Positions 34,737-44,800 of a stretch of 64,000 bases of DNA are shown here, in pieces. Numbering within the stretch: the stretch's first letter is position 1; each line of letters opens with the position of its first letter. The notes beneath the pieces are model-generated. The model was not told where the DNA came from, did not search any database, and saw only the letters and a list, made by a program, of their open reading frames with translations. The stretch comes from CAITJF01 sp032654645 (GTDB lineage: Bacteria > Pseudomonadota > Gammaproteobacteria > Burkholderiales > Gallionellaceae). The stretch is from positions 298,824-362,823 of the forward strand of contig JAULAW010000010.1 of the NCBI GenBank assembly GCA_032654645.1, in the 5' to 3' direction. The position numbers were made by a program, and so were the translations under genes.

Positions 34737-36923
34737 CACTTGCCAGCCGGTAACCTCATACCCCAGCCCCACATCCGCCGCCCAGCCGCTGCTGCCGTCG
34801 GCTTTCTGGTAGGTGGTGAAGCCGCTCAACAAATTGCCGCCGCTCGCATAGTGTGTCTGTGCGACATCCAGGCTCAGGCTGGCAATTCCGGCTTGTGCCA
34901 GCGTCTTGAGCTCTCCCTGGTCGGTCACGCCGTCGCCGTTTTTGTCCTGCCAGATGCGCAGTTGGCCGAACTGCGCGTCGCCCGCGTCGATCATCCCGTT
35001 GTTGTTGGTATCGAAGACGCTTTTCAGCGCTTGTACATCGGTATCGTTGGGGTCGGTCGTCCACAGCGCGAACGAGAGTTCGTTCGCCGCGCTGATCACG
35101 CCGTCGCCGTCGGTGTCGATGGCGAGAAAACCGTCGTCCGCGCCCACCCAGCCGATGTTGTGCTTGTAGCCGTCGCCCTTGACGTCGTAGTAGGCGCGGG
35201 AGTCGGCTTTGCCGATCAGTTCGATGCCGTCGCCGTCCAGGTCCAGCACCACCGGGGCGTACACGGGTATATCCCCGGCCCAGTTGTTGTAGTACAGATA
35301 CGGGTCGAACGGGAACGAGCTGAAGTTCGGGCCATAGTAGCCATAGCTGTTGGCGGCCGGCGGGGCGATGGCTTGCGGCGCGTTCGCGTCCCAGGCCGGG
35401 GCGGTCGCGTAGGGCGCCAGGCAGACATTGGCGCTGGAGCCGCCCGAGCCGAAGGTGAGGAAGGTGGCGGTCGGGCTGGTGGTGAAGCCGGGCAGGATGC
35501 CCAGGCCGATGTCGGGCGTTTGCCCGCCGGCGATGAGGTCGGCGATCCCGTGGTAGGGGGCGGGGTTGTACGGTGCGCCGCCGCCGGGCGCGGTGATGCC
35601 GTGGGCGACGTTGTAGGCGTACAGGGCCTCGTTGTAGGTGTACCAGTTGGCCAGGTTGCTATTGCTCAACTCCAGCGCGCCCCCGATGCCCGACACTTCG
35701 TTGCCGCCCTGCGCCCCGGTGAGGGTGCGGATTTCGGTGGCGTTGACGATGGCCGCGTCGTTGCCGCCCATCTCGGTGCGGATGAATTCGGCGAGGCTGG
35801 CGAGGTAGTCGGCGGTGGGGGTGAAAGTGTTAGAGGGTGAAGCTATCTCACCCACTGTGATTCCGTTATTGGCATCGATAATGGTAACGCTGTTGTCGGG
35901 GGCGTAACAGATCAGGTCCCCCTTATTCATCAGGTTTGCGTCACCAGCCCTGCTGGTGTCTAGACACGTCACGCCAGGCACGGTCGCGCCCGGCGCATAG
36001 ACTTCGAGCTTGCGGTTATCCAGCGCCCCACTGAATACGCCGGTGGAAAGGACTTGACCGCCTGCATTGACGAATTCAATCTCGTTGGAAAAAATGCGGG
36101 TTTCCATCTGTCCGGTCGCGCTGTTGAAGACCTGTTCCGTCCGCGCCCTCATCGTCACCGCGCCCGCGAACAGGCCGCTGCCGCTCGTGTTATCGACATG
36201 CACGGCATTGGCCATCAGGTCCAGCGTCTGGGCGATTTGTGCCGATGCGTGCTTGTTACCTGCCTGATCCAGCCCGACCAGGGTAAAGAGTCCGGCGACA
36301 GGATTCAGGAGAGTAGCCAGCGCTGTTCCCGCCCAATCGAGCAAACTCAAACCCAGCGATGGAACATTCTGCATGGCACCCAACTGAGTGCCGGTACCAC
36401 CGGAGACGATGCTTTGAGTCACGCCGTAATTGGTAAATGTACTCGGCATGTGATTGACCGTATCCCCCGTTAATGCCAGCGCCAAGGCTTGGTATTCGGG
36501 CGTTGCCAGAATACTGGCCGCCGCGAGCGGATCCATCGCGGCGCCATCAAAACCGAACATGCTGCTGACCACCTGCGCCAAGGCGCCGCCCAGCGAGTGG
36601 CCGGTGACGAGGATATTCTCGTCAGGAAATGCCTTTTGAATTCGCGCTGCAAAATCTGCCGCCGGGGTAAGCTGGTTGCCCGCGCCACCGAGCAAGATCG
36701 GGATGTCGGCACCGGTCAAATCGCCCGCACCGTTCGTGCCGGTATAAGAAATGACAATCTGGCCTGTGGTCGTGTTCCTATAAGCATAAGCCGCAAATGA
36801 GCCTGCTGCTGCAGTACCGATATTTGGTATCAGCGCCCACCCGGCGGGGGGCGTGCCATTCGGGCGATAAGCGAGTTCTGCAAAGTTGGCGAGCAGCGCG
36901 GCGGTTTGAATATCTGTGGTCAT
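34698..36923 (-). CDS. Orphan toxin cassette: class-3 lipase N-terminus plus class-A core
   Basis: 741 residues. Residues 1 to about 230 are an alpha/beta-hydrolase of the lipase class 3 type: AYRNTTTGQIVISYTGTNGA and the nucleophile elbow VTGHSLGGALAQ with S110. It would attack membrane phospholipids from the periplasm. Class-A core joins near residue 370 (ADYLASLAEFIRTEMG) and runs nearly complete to GYEVTGWQV, followed by the junction tail. It lacks RTX repeats and secretion region. It starts 11 nt after its putative immunity gene. Confidence 0.88.
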   Translation of the reverse strand: MTTDIQTAALLANFAELAYRPNGTPPAGWALIPNIGTAAAGSFAAYAYRNTTTGQIVISYTGTNGAGDLTGADIPILLGGAGNQLTPAADFAARIQKAFPDENILVTGHSLGGALAQVVSSMFGFDGAAMDPLAAASILATPEYQALALALTGDTVNHMPSTFTNYGVTQSIVSGGTGTQLGAMQNVPSLGLSLLDWAGTALATLLNPVAGLFTLVGLDQAGNKHASAQIAQTLDLMANAVHVDNTSGSGLFAGAVTMRARTEQVFNSATGQMETRIFSNEIEFVNAGGQVLSTGVFSGALDNRKLEVYAPGATVPGVTCLDTSRAGDANLMNKGDLICYAPDNSVTIIDANNGITVGEIASPSNTFTPTADYLASLAEFIRTEMGGNDAAIVNATEIRTLTGAQGGNEVSGIGGALELSNSNLANWYTYNEALYAYNVAHGITAPGGGAPYNPAPYHGIADLIAGGQTPDIGLGILPGFTTSPTATFLTFGSGGSSANVCLAPYATAPAWDANAPQAIAPPAANSYGYYGPNFSSFPFDPYLYYNNWAGDIPVYAPVVLDLDGDGIELIGKADSRAYYDVKGDGYKHNIGWVGADDGFLAIDTDGDGVISAANELSFALWTTDPNDTDVQALKSVFDTNNNGMIDAGDAQFGQLRIWQDKNGDGVTDQGELKTLAQAGIASLSLDVAQTHYASGGNLLSGFTTYQKADGSSGWAADVGLGYEVTGWQVANDAVFEVRRIA

Positions 36924-36934
36924 GGTCTTCCCCT

Positions 36935-37840
36935 TTATTTGATGTTGATAGATTTCATGAGATCCTTGAAGCGAAGCGCGCTTCGCGCTGCAAAACGTTC
37001 GTCGATCTTGCGATGGAACACATCCGGCAGTTGAAACTCGTGGAAGCGTTTGACGACCTTGCGGCGGCCGTTGAACATCTCCCAGCTATCCAGCCGGAAG
37101 GTCACCGTGTGCTTCTGCGGGTTTCTCTTGAGGCAGTTGTAATTCAGCGACAACAGGGTCAACCCCGCTATCGCCTTGCGCTTGTAGCCATATATGGCTA
37201 CGCCGTTGGAGTGAACATCTTCCAGATAGGGCGTGTTACTGTTCTCTTGCAACGTAACTTCGAGGTGGCTCTCCGGGTCGGCAAACGGGTGTAGGCTTGT
37301 CCATAAAGGCCAAGGGTTGTTTGACTTCACCCCTTCCGGCAATTTCGGGTAGTAGCCAATGTCGTTATTGGGCGCTTGCAGCCATTGCAACGAACTGTAA
37401 CTGCTTAACCAGTCAGATTGCTCACTCGTCGCCCAGGGCAGCGGATACTTGGCCTCATCGATATAAACATCGGTGACGCAGCGGAATTCATCCGTACAGT
37501 TCTCCGCCTTGCCGCCCAAGCCGCATTGCTGATAAGACTCTTCTTCAATCCTGAACGCCGCCGCCTCGATCCCTTTGAGCTCGGGATAAATGTTCTCCGG
37601 CGGCATGCCGAACGTCTTGGCAAAGGCCGGGGTGTAAACCCAGTCGTTGTTGTCCTTGTAGTAGGCCTTGCCTTTGAAGGTTTGCCGCTCGACATAGGGT
37701 TTTGAGAAATCCCTGGGCGGTGCCGTATCATTGTCGGCAAGCGCATTCCCCACCATGACCATCATGCCGATACCGATGAACAATGCTCGCAAACATCGCA
37801 TTATTCGAGATCGCACAATGTGTTGACTAACCGGTTTCAT
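36935..37840 (-). CDS. Exported protein, putative lipase immunity
   Basis: 301 residues with signal peptide (ALFIGIGMMVMVGNALADND) and a cysteine-containing mature domain (QQCGLGGKAENCTDEFRC). The segment FKGKAYYKDNNDWVYTPAF resembles proteins I associate with lipase-effector immunity, but I cannot name the family with certainty. Start ATG at 37840 overlaps the upstream cassette stop by 4 nt. It ends 11 nt before the lipase cassette, its inferred target. Confidence 0.65.
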   Translation of the reverse strand: MKPVSQHIVRSRIMRCLRALFIGIGMMVMVGNALADNDTAPPRDFSKPYVERQTFKGKAYYKDNNDWVYTPAFAKTFGMPPENIYPELKGIEAAAFRIEEESYQQCGLGGKAENCTDEFRCVTDVYIDEAKYPLPWATSEQSDWLSSYSSLQWLQAPNNDIGYYPKLPEGVKSNNPWPLWTSLHPFADPESHLEVTLQENSNTPYLEDVHSNGVAIYGYKRKAIAGLTLLSLNYNCLKRNPQKHTVTFRLDSWEMFNGRRKVVKRFHEFQLPDVFHRKIDERFAARSALRFKDLMKSINIK

Positions 37841-37881
37841 GCTGCCCTCCCTTCGTAGAAAAACAAACTGTCATTCGCCGC
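37837..37881 (-). other. Cassette-junction element J4 (tail AANDSLFFYEGRAA)
   Basis: Most diverged tail of the class-A array, keeping only the AAND start and the GGGAGG ribosome site before the ATG at 37840. Confidence 0.6.
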
Positions 37882-38475
37882 CTGCCAGCCGGTAGCCTCA
37901 TACCCCAGCCCCACGTCCGCCGCCCATCCGCTGCTGCCGTCCGTTCTCTGGTAAGTGGTAAACCCGCTCAACAGATTGCCGCCGCTCGCATAATGGGTCG
38001 CCGCCACGTTCAGGCTCAGGCTGGCGATCCCGGCTTCGGCCAGCGTCTTGAGTTCTCCGGCATCCGTCACGCCGTCGCCGTTTTTGTCCTGCCAGATGCG
38101 CAGTTGGCCGAACTGCGCGTCGCCCGCGTCGATCATGCCGTTGTTGTTGGTATCGAAGACGCTTTTCAGCGCTTGTACATCGGTGTCGTTCGGGTCGGTC
38201 GTCCACAGCGCGAACGAGAGTTCGTTCGCCGCGCTGATCACGCCGTCGCCGTCGGTGTCGATGGCGAGAAAACCGTCGTCCGCGCCGACCCAGCCGATGT
38301 TGTGCTTGTAGCCGTCACCCTTGAGCCATTCGGGCATCCTGGGGGAATGGCGGTGATCGTTCCGGCCGGTGGAGCGCGGAGGTTTGTAGCCATGGCGCGG
38401 CTGTAACGGGGCGGAGAGCCCGATCAGGGATCGCTGGACGCTTGATCGCAGCAGTTTTGTTATCGCCAGCAACAT
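37837..38475 (-). pseudogene. Decapitated class-A cassette (no toxin domain)
   Basis: The open frame has 212 codons. Codons from about 51 onward are class-A core (GDGYKHNIGWVGADDGFLAI to GYEATGWQA) plus the junction tail. The first roughly 50 codons (MLLAITKLLRSSVQRSLIGL...) match nothing else in the window. The toxin domain and 5' part of the core are gone. It sits at the seam between the A and B loci next to the hlyD stub, so it looks like the surviving end of a cassette cut by a deletion. It may still be translated, which would couple expression to the following immunity gene. Confidence 0.7.
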
Positions 38476-38782
38476 TGGTATGGATGTTCCTACCTCAACA
38501 AAAGAGGTAATTTCTTGGTTTTTTCGCAGTGGATCTCGCGCCGGTTAACGCGCCGGGCTCCGGTGTTTTTCAATACCGGCAGCGCATAGCCGCACACAAT
38601 TGGAAGCGCACGAATTTACACCCAAGCTCTTGATCCTGTATATAGACCGTTCGGTCTATATGGATTTGCTTGTTTTGTTATTAAATACAATTAGTTGCGG
38701 TGATTTGCCAGTTTTTTACGTTTTTTTGTTCAATCTCTACGGTGCGCCCCAAGTGGTTAGATACCCCAGAAGAATGACAAAC
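38476..38782. other. Seam between loci A and B, no gene seen
   Basis: About 300 bp with no supported gene on either strand. It contains a repeated CGCGCCGG motif around TTAA (about 38540-38563), the 38640-38661 palindrome and A/T-rich sequence to about 38720. Together with the hlyD stub on its right and the decapitated cassette on its left, it looks like debris of a deletion. Confidence 0.6.
38640..38661. promoter_or_regulatory. 22-bp palindrome ATATAGACCG-TT-CGGTCTATAT, TetR-type operator candidate
   Basis: Perfect 10-bp arms. The core TAGACC-N4-GGTCTA has the form of operators bound by TetR-family repressors such as NemR. No TetR gene or regulated gene is nearby, so it may be the relic of a lost promoter or may control the class-A array from a repressor elsewhere. 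Confidence 0.5.
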
Positions 38783-38840
38783 AGCACCCCCGGGGCGAAG
38801 TCGAGCGCCTCCGGGGATAGGCGGCGGGTTTATCGGCCAT
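38783..38840 (-). pseudogene. hlyD remnant (first ~20 codons, frameshifted)
   Basis: The stretch matches the 5' end of the intact hlyD gene (16718-16774) almost base for base over CCCCGGAGGCGCT-GACTTCG and following GCCCCGGGG. It starts with ATG at 38840, has lost one base near 38820 that shifts the frame, and diverges after about 58 bp. It lies 34 bp downstream of giant B, the same position hlyD has after giant A. It shows that giant B once had its own hlyD. Confidence 0.8.
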
Positions 38841-38874
38841 CAGGCTTTACCGCAGCAGATTGTTGGGACATCGA

Positions 38875-41800
38875 TCACCCCAGCCGCGCCGCGCCCGCCT
38901 GCAGCGTTGCCAGCGGCTGCAATGTTTGCGGCGCAACGCCGAAGTTCGCGTTCGCCAGTTCGGCCTGCGCGGCGGCCAGGCCGATACCGGCCAGGCTGCC
39001 GTTCAGGTTGTACTGGTAGGCCAGGTCGCCGCCCAGCGCCGCCGTGTTGCTGCCGCTCAGGTGCGCGGTCAGCAAGGCGTTGCTCAGGCTCCAGGCCGAC
39101 AGGGCCGGGTTGGCCGCCAGCGCCGCATCGAAGTTCTGTGCGAGCAGTGCAAAGTCAAAGTTCTGGATTTGCTGGTTGAGCAGGGTATCCGCCGAGGCTG
39201 GATTGTAAGTCGTGGCGTCCAGCACCAGTTGCAGCTTGGCGACGCTGTGGTTGGGGGTGCCGGTGTACCAGTTTTGCAGGATGATCTGGTCGCTGTTGCC
39301 CGTATCTAGTATCAGGTTGCTGCCCGATTTGCTCATGGTCAGGCTTGCGTAGTTGATGCCGCCGCCCAGCGAGATGGTGTTGTCGGCGCCGGTGCTGGCC
39401 GCCACGGTGTCGATTCCATCCCCTTTGTTGAAGGCGATGATGTCCGCTCCCGCCCCGGTGGCGAGGGTGTCGTTGCCGGTGCCGCCGATGAACAGCTCGT
39501 TGCCGGTGTTGCCGGTCAGGGTGTCCAGCCCCGCCCCGCCGTTGAACAGGTTGTTGCCTGCGGTGTCGCCCAGGGCGTCGTTGCCGCCCGCGCCTTCCAG
39601 CACGTCGTTGCCCGCATCGCCGTTGAGGGTGTCGTTGCCCCCGTCGCCTTCGACCTGGTCATCTCCCAATCCGCCATACAACGTGTCATCGCCATTGTTG
39701 CCATGCAGCTTGTCGTTGCCGTCATCACCATAGAGAACGTCGTTTCCATCATCGCCGTGCATGGTGTCGATACCCTGGCCACCGAACATCAAATCATCAC
39801 CACCCTCACCGGCCATAATGTCGTTGCCGTTCCCGCCTAACATCGCGTCTTTTCCGAAGCCGCCATGCATCTCGTCGTTACCGTCTTGCCCCTCCATGCA
39901 GTCGTCCCCGTCGCCGCCTATCATGTTGTCCTTGCCGCGCCCGCCATGCATGTCGTCGTCGCCACCCAGGCCGAGCAATTCATCGTCCCCATCCATCCCG
40001 TTGATGATGTCGAGGGAATCCGTTCCAGATATCCGGTCATCTCCAGCAGTTCCGGTAAATTCCGTTGCAGCGATCCGTAATCCAAACACATCTGCCACCG
40101 TCAAGCCGCCGGAATCCGTCGCTGCCAGCTTGACATCTATCTTGCCGGCATCGCTCGCGCCCGGCGTCCCGGTAAAGGTCATCGTGTTGCCGTCGAAAGT
40201 CAGCCACGCGGGCAGGGCATTGCCATTCGCGAGCATCGCGGCGTAAGTTAATGTGTCGCCGCGCATGATGTCAGCATCGCCAAAGTTGCCTGCGGGCACG
40301 GTATACGACCAGGCATTCCCGGCCAGGGCGCTTTCGCAAATGATCGGCGTGATCACGATCGGGGCAACATTGACATAGAGCACGTCCAGCACGAAGCTGC
40401 TGGCGGCGTTCAATCCGCCAGTGTCGGTCGCGGTCACCCTGACATTGAGCGCGCCCACATCCCAGTTTGCCGGCGTCCCGCTGAAGGATCGGGTTGAGGG
40501 ATTGAAGCTGAGCCATGCGGGCAATGCGCTGCCATCCGCCAAGGTGGCGGCGTAGGTCAGGCTGTCGCCCGCATCGATGTCGGTAAAGGCGTTGGGCGGC
40601 AGTTGGTAGCTGAAAGCCGAGCCTTGCGTTGCCGCCTGTGCGGCCAGCGGGATGGCGGATACCGGCGCATCATTTTTACCGGCGATAGTCATGGTCACCT
40701 GGGCGGTGCTGGCCGCCCCGGCCATGTCGGTGACGGTGTAGCTGAAGGTGTCGGTGACGGTTTGCCCCTGCGCCAGATATTGGTAGCGGTTGCCGATGTC
40801 GAACACCAGGTTGCCCGACGCATCCCTTCCGATGGCGTTGCCCAGTGCGCTGACAGCATCGAACCCTGCGATGGAGAGAACATCGCCTGTGTCCGTATCG
40901 GTGTCGTTGGCAAGCAAGCTTGCCGCACTCAGGATGGTTTGAGGGGTGTCTTCGTTCATCGTTGCGTTGTCGCTGTTGGCTTGCGGGCCGTCGTTGGCGC
41001 CGGTGAGGGTGACGGTAAGCGTGTCCGGAGTGGAAACAAGCCCGTCGGAGGCCTGGTAGGCAAAAACTTCGGTAACGCTCTGCCCTGCCATGAGACTCTG
41101 CACAGCGGCGCTGGTATTGTCCAGCGTATAGGCGTAGCTGCCGTCGGCATTTAGCAACAGGCTGCCGTAGTTGCCCAGCAGAGTGCCCGCATTCGCCACG
41201 CAGAGCACGGTGCCCTGGTCAACGTCGCTGTCGTTCGCCAGCACGTTGCCGGTGGGCGTGACGGCGGCATCTTCCTGCGCGCCGGCCGCATCGTTTGCGG
41301 TAACGGCGGCATCGTTGACGCCGCTGATGGTCATCGTGACGGTGGCGGTGCCAGTGGAGCCCGCCGTGTCGCTGATGGTGTAGTTGAAGGTGTCGGTCGC
41401 GGTCTGGCCTTGTCCCAGCGATTGATACAACGTGCCGATGTCATATTGCACTATGCCGTTCACGAGAGAAACGGTAGCACCCGATACGGCCTGCGATACG
41501 CCGACGATGTTCGGCACGTCGCCGTGGATGAAATCGGGGTCGCTGTCGTTGGTCAGCAGGGTGGCCGCACTAATCAGTACGGCTCCGCCGTCTTCGGTTG
41601 CTGCGCCGGCATCGCCATTCGCTGTCGGCGTATCGTTCACGTTCAGCACATCCAGCATGAAGATGCTGGCGGCACTCAAGCCAACAGTGTCGGTTGCAGT
41701 CACCATGACATTGAGCGCACCCACATCCCAGTTTGTCGGCGTACCGCCGAAGGTTTGCGTGGCCGCGTCGAAAGTGAGCCATGAAGGCAACGCGCTACCA

Positions 41801-44800
41801 TCTGCCAATGTGGCGGTATAAGTCAGCGTGTCACCGTGAATAAAGTCCACATCACTAAACAGGTTAGCCACGGCACCAATCTTGTTCAATTGTTGCTTGG
41901 TTTTTCCGAAGTTGGCATCGTTGAGTTGAGTGCGTAACTCAGCTTCAGTCAAGCCATCGAGATTACCGTTTTTGCCATACAGGTAAGCCATGTCGCCTCC
42001 GATGGCCTGCGTATCCGAACCGCCCAGAGAGAAATCCGCCAGGCGCGGTGCAAGCTGCCATGTGACAATCGCTGGATCAACGGCAAGCGCAGCTTCAAAC
42101 TGATTCGCCAGTCTGACGAAATCGAACTGCTGGATGCGCTTGTTCAGTAGCAAATCGGCTGAATTCGGGTCGTAGCCCGCCATTGCGCCTGCAACGATTT
42201 GCAGACGGTTGACGGTTTTGTTGCCTTGCACTGAGGAATTGGACCAATTGGCGCCGAACCAGCTATCAAAGGTAAGGGTTTCGCCATTGCCGGTGTTCAG
42301 GATCAGGTTGTTGCCTTCGCGTCTGAAAGAGAGGTCGGTATAGTTGATACCGCCGCCCAGCGACACCGTATCCGCTTGGGTGGCAACCCCGCTGCTCGAT
42401 GGATCAATCCAGTCATTGCCATCACCCCGGTTGAAAAGGATAACATTGTTGCCATCATAGCCGCTAACATAGTCATTCCCCTGACCGCCGATGAGCAGAT
42501 CGCCCGATACGGAGGCACCCAGATAATCGTCTCCCGCTCCGCCCGCCAGCAGGTCATTTGATACGTCCGAGTAATTCCAGTCAGCATCAATTTCATCCGC
42601 TCCGCTGCCTCCGGAAAGAATGTCGCTGCCCCCGCCACCGACCAGCCAATCATTGCCTGCCCCGCCGATGGCCGTATCGTCTCCTGTTCCAGCCAATACC
42701 GCATCATCTCCGGCCAACGCCATGATGGTGTTATTGCCGCTCGTTCCAGTGATGTAGTCATTACCTGTTGTAGGCGCTATCGAAAGCAAGGACATGATGT
42801 CATTCACGCCCCACACCGTGCTACCCTGTCCTGAACCTGCCGGAGGTGCAAAAACCACTTGCTCGATCTTGGCAGCATCGGAATAAAGCCAGCCATCAAA
42901 AGTCAGGCTATCTGTTGTCCCGTTGACGGATAACATCACCGTACCCCATTGATCCTGAGTTACGGAGATGTCGGAGGGCGCTATGCCTGCGGCAAGCTGC
43001 ACAGTATCTACATTGCCCGGCGTATTGTCCCAATCATAAAAATAGACATTTCCATCACCGCGCGCGAACGAATAGGTGTCATTGCCAACACCCCCGCCAA
43101 TATAATTGCTGTAATTCGCCCAGACTTGATCCGCCGTACCGGTGTCCGACGCATCGCTCAGGAATGATTCTGAAGGAGCCACAGCAACCAGTTGTTCCGT
43201 TACAGAGTAATAGAATGCCTGATCTTGAAGCACCGACGCATCCTTCAGAGCAGCATCGGCCACCGGCGCATCGTTGACGTTGATCACGTTGAGCGCGAAA
43301 GTCGAGCTTGCCGATAGCCCACCGGTATCGGTCGCCGTCACCGTCACATTCAAGCTACCCACATCCCAGTTGCTTGGCATGCCGCTAAAGGCTTGGGTGG
43401 CGGCATCGAAACTGAGCCAATCGGGCAAGCGGCCACCATCCGCCAGCGTCACGCTGTAGGTCAGACTGTCACCATGGATGAAATCCACATCATCGAAAGT
43501 ACCTGCCGGAATGGTGTAAATGAACAAGGCATCTTCCAATGCATTCTGATCAGTCACAGCCACACTCACCGTCGGTGCATCGTTGACGTTGAGCACATTC
43601 AGCGTGAAGTCCCGTGCGGTGACAACTCCGGCGCTATCAATCGCATTGACCCGCACCCGGAGCGCACCGACATCGCTGTTGCCCGGCGTGCCGCTAAAGG
43701 CATTGACCACCGTATCGAAGGTGAGCCAAGCAGGCAATGGGGAGCCATCTGCCAGTGTCGCCGCATAACTCACTGCGGCACCACCCAATGCAGGTGACAA
43801 GTTCGCATCGGGCACAGCATTCGGGTTATTGCCGACCGATATTTGTCCCATGATCGCCCAGCCATCCCAAGACGTGCCGCCGACGAATTTCACGGATTGA
43901 ATAGACAGGTCATCCGGGGTGCCGATATTGATGCTGTCGCCATTGCCCAAATCGAGGAATACCTGCCCGTTATCGGGATCGAACTTGACAGCGACTGATG
44001 CCTCATCAATTCCGGCGCCAAACTGCAACACGTTCCCGTTCACCACATACCGCTGGCGATCCCAATAACCGCCATGATCCACAATCACATCGGCGCCGTC
44101 GCCAAGGTTATAGATGTACGTGTCGTTTCCCTCGCCACCGGCCAGCACATCGTTACCCGTGCCGCCAGTCAGCGTGTCATCGCTGTTTCCGCTCTGGATG
44201 CGATCATTCAACGTGGTGCCCGCCATGTCATCCGCATTGTCCGTCCCGGCAAGATCGAATCCTTGCGCCAACATCTGCTCCAGGCTCAGCACCTTGCCAT
44301 TGGCAAAACGGAATTCGCGTATCGGAGTGGAATTGACCGGGTTGTTCGGGTCGAAACCATCAATGCGCAAAGTCACGCCGTTATCGAAACTCACCAGCAG
44401 ATTCTGCCCCTCGATGGACAAGCGATAAGTGGAGCCGGGCACAGCGGCTACCTGCATCGCCCACGGCACATCTTGCAATGTCGATTGGTCATGAATGCCC
44501 GCCATCTCCCAACCCAGTTCCACCGTATTCGAGCCGCTCCCAACCACGGCATCGATGATCCGGTATTCGGCGGGCTGATTGCCGATCACAAACGTATCGT
44601 TACCCGTGCCGCCAACCAACACCGGGTGGGTTGGGTCAGCAATGATACGTTTGCCGGAGAGCACGTCCGGCAACGGGTTGTCGGCTATGGCATGGTTCAT
44701 CAGCTCGGTGTAATTCCACTCCGTGCCGTCGGCAAATTTCACGCGCAGGCTTGGATTGTTTCCACCGCCTTCATACGGTCGAGGGATAGAACCGTTGATA

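Noticed and set aside
38330..38475. Insertion-sequence or transposase remnant at the start of the headless cassette
   Set aside because: The roughly 50 codons before the core show no transposase motif, terminal inverted repeats or target duplication that I can identify.
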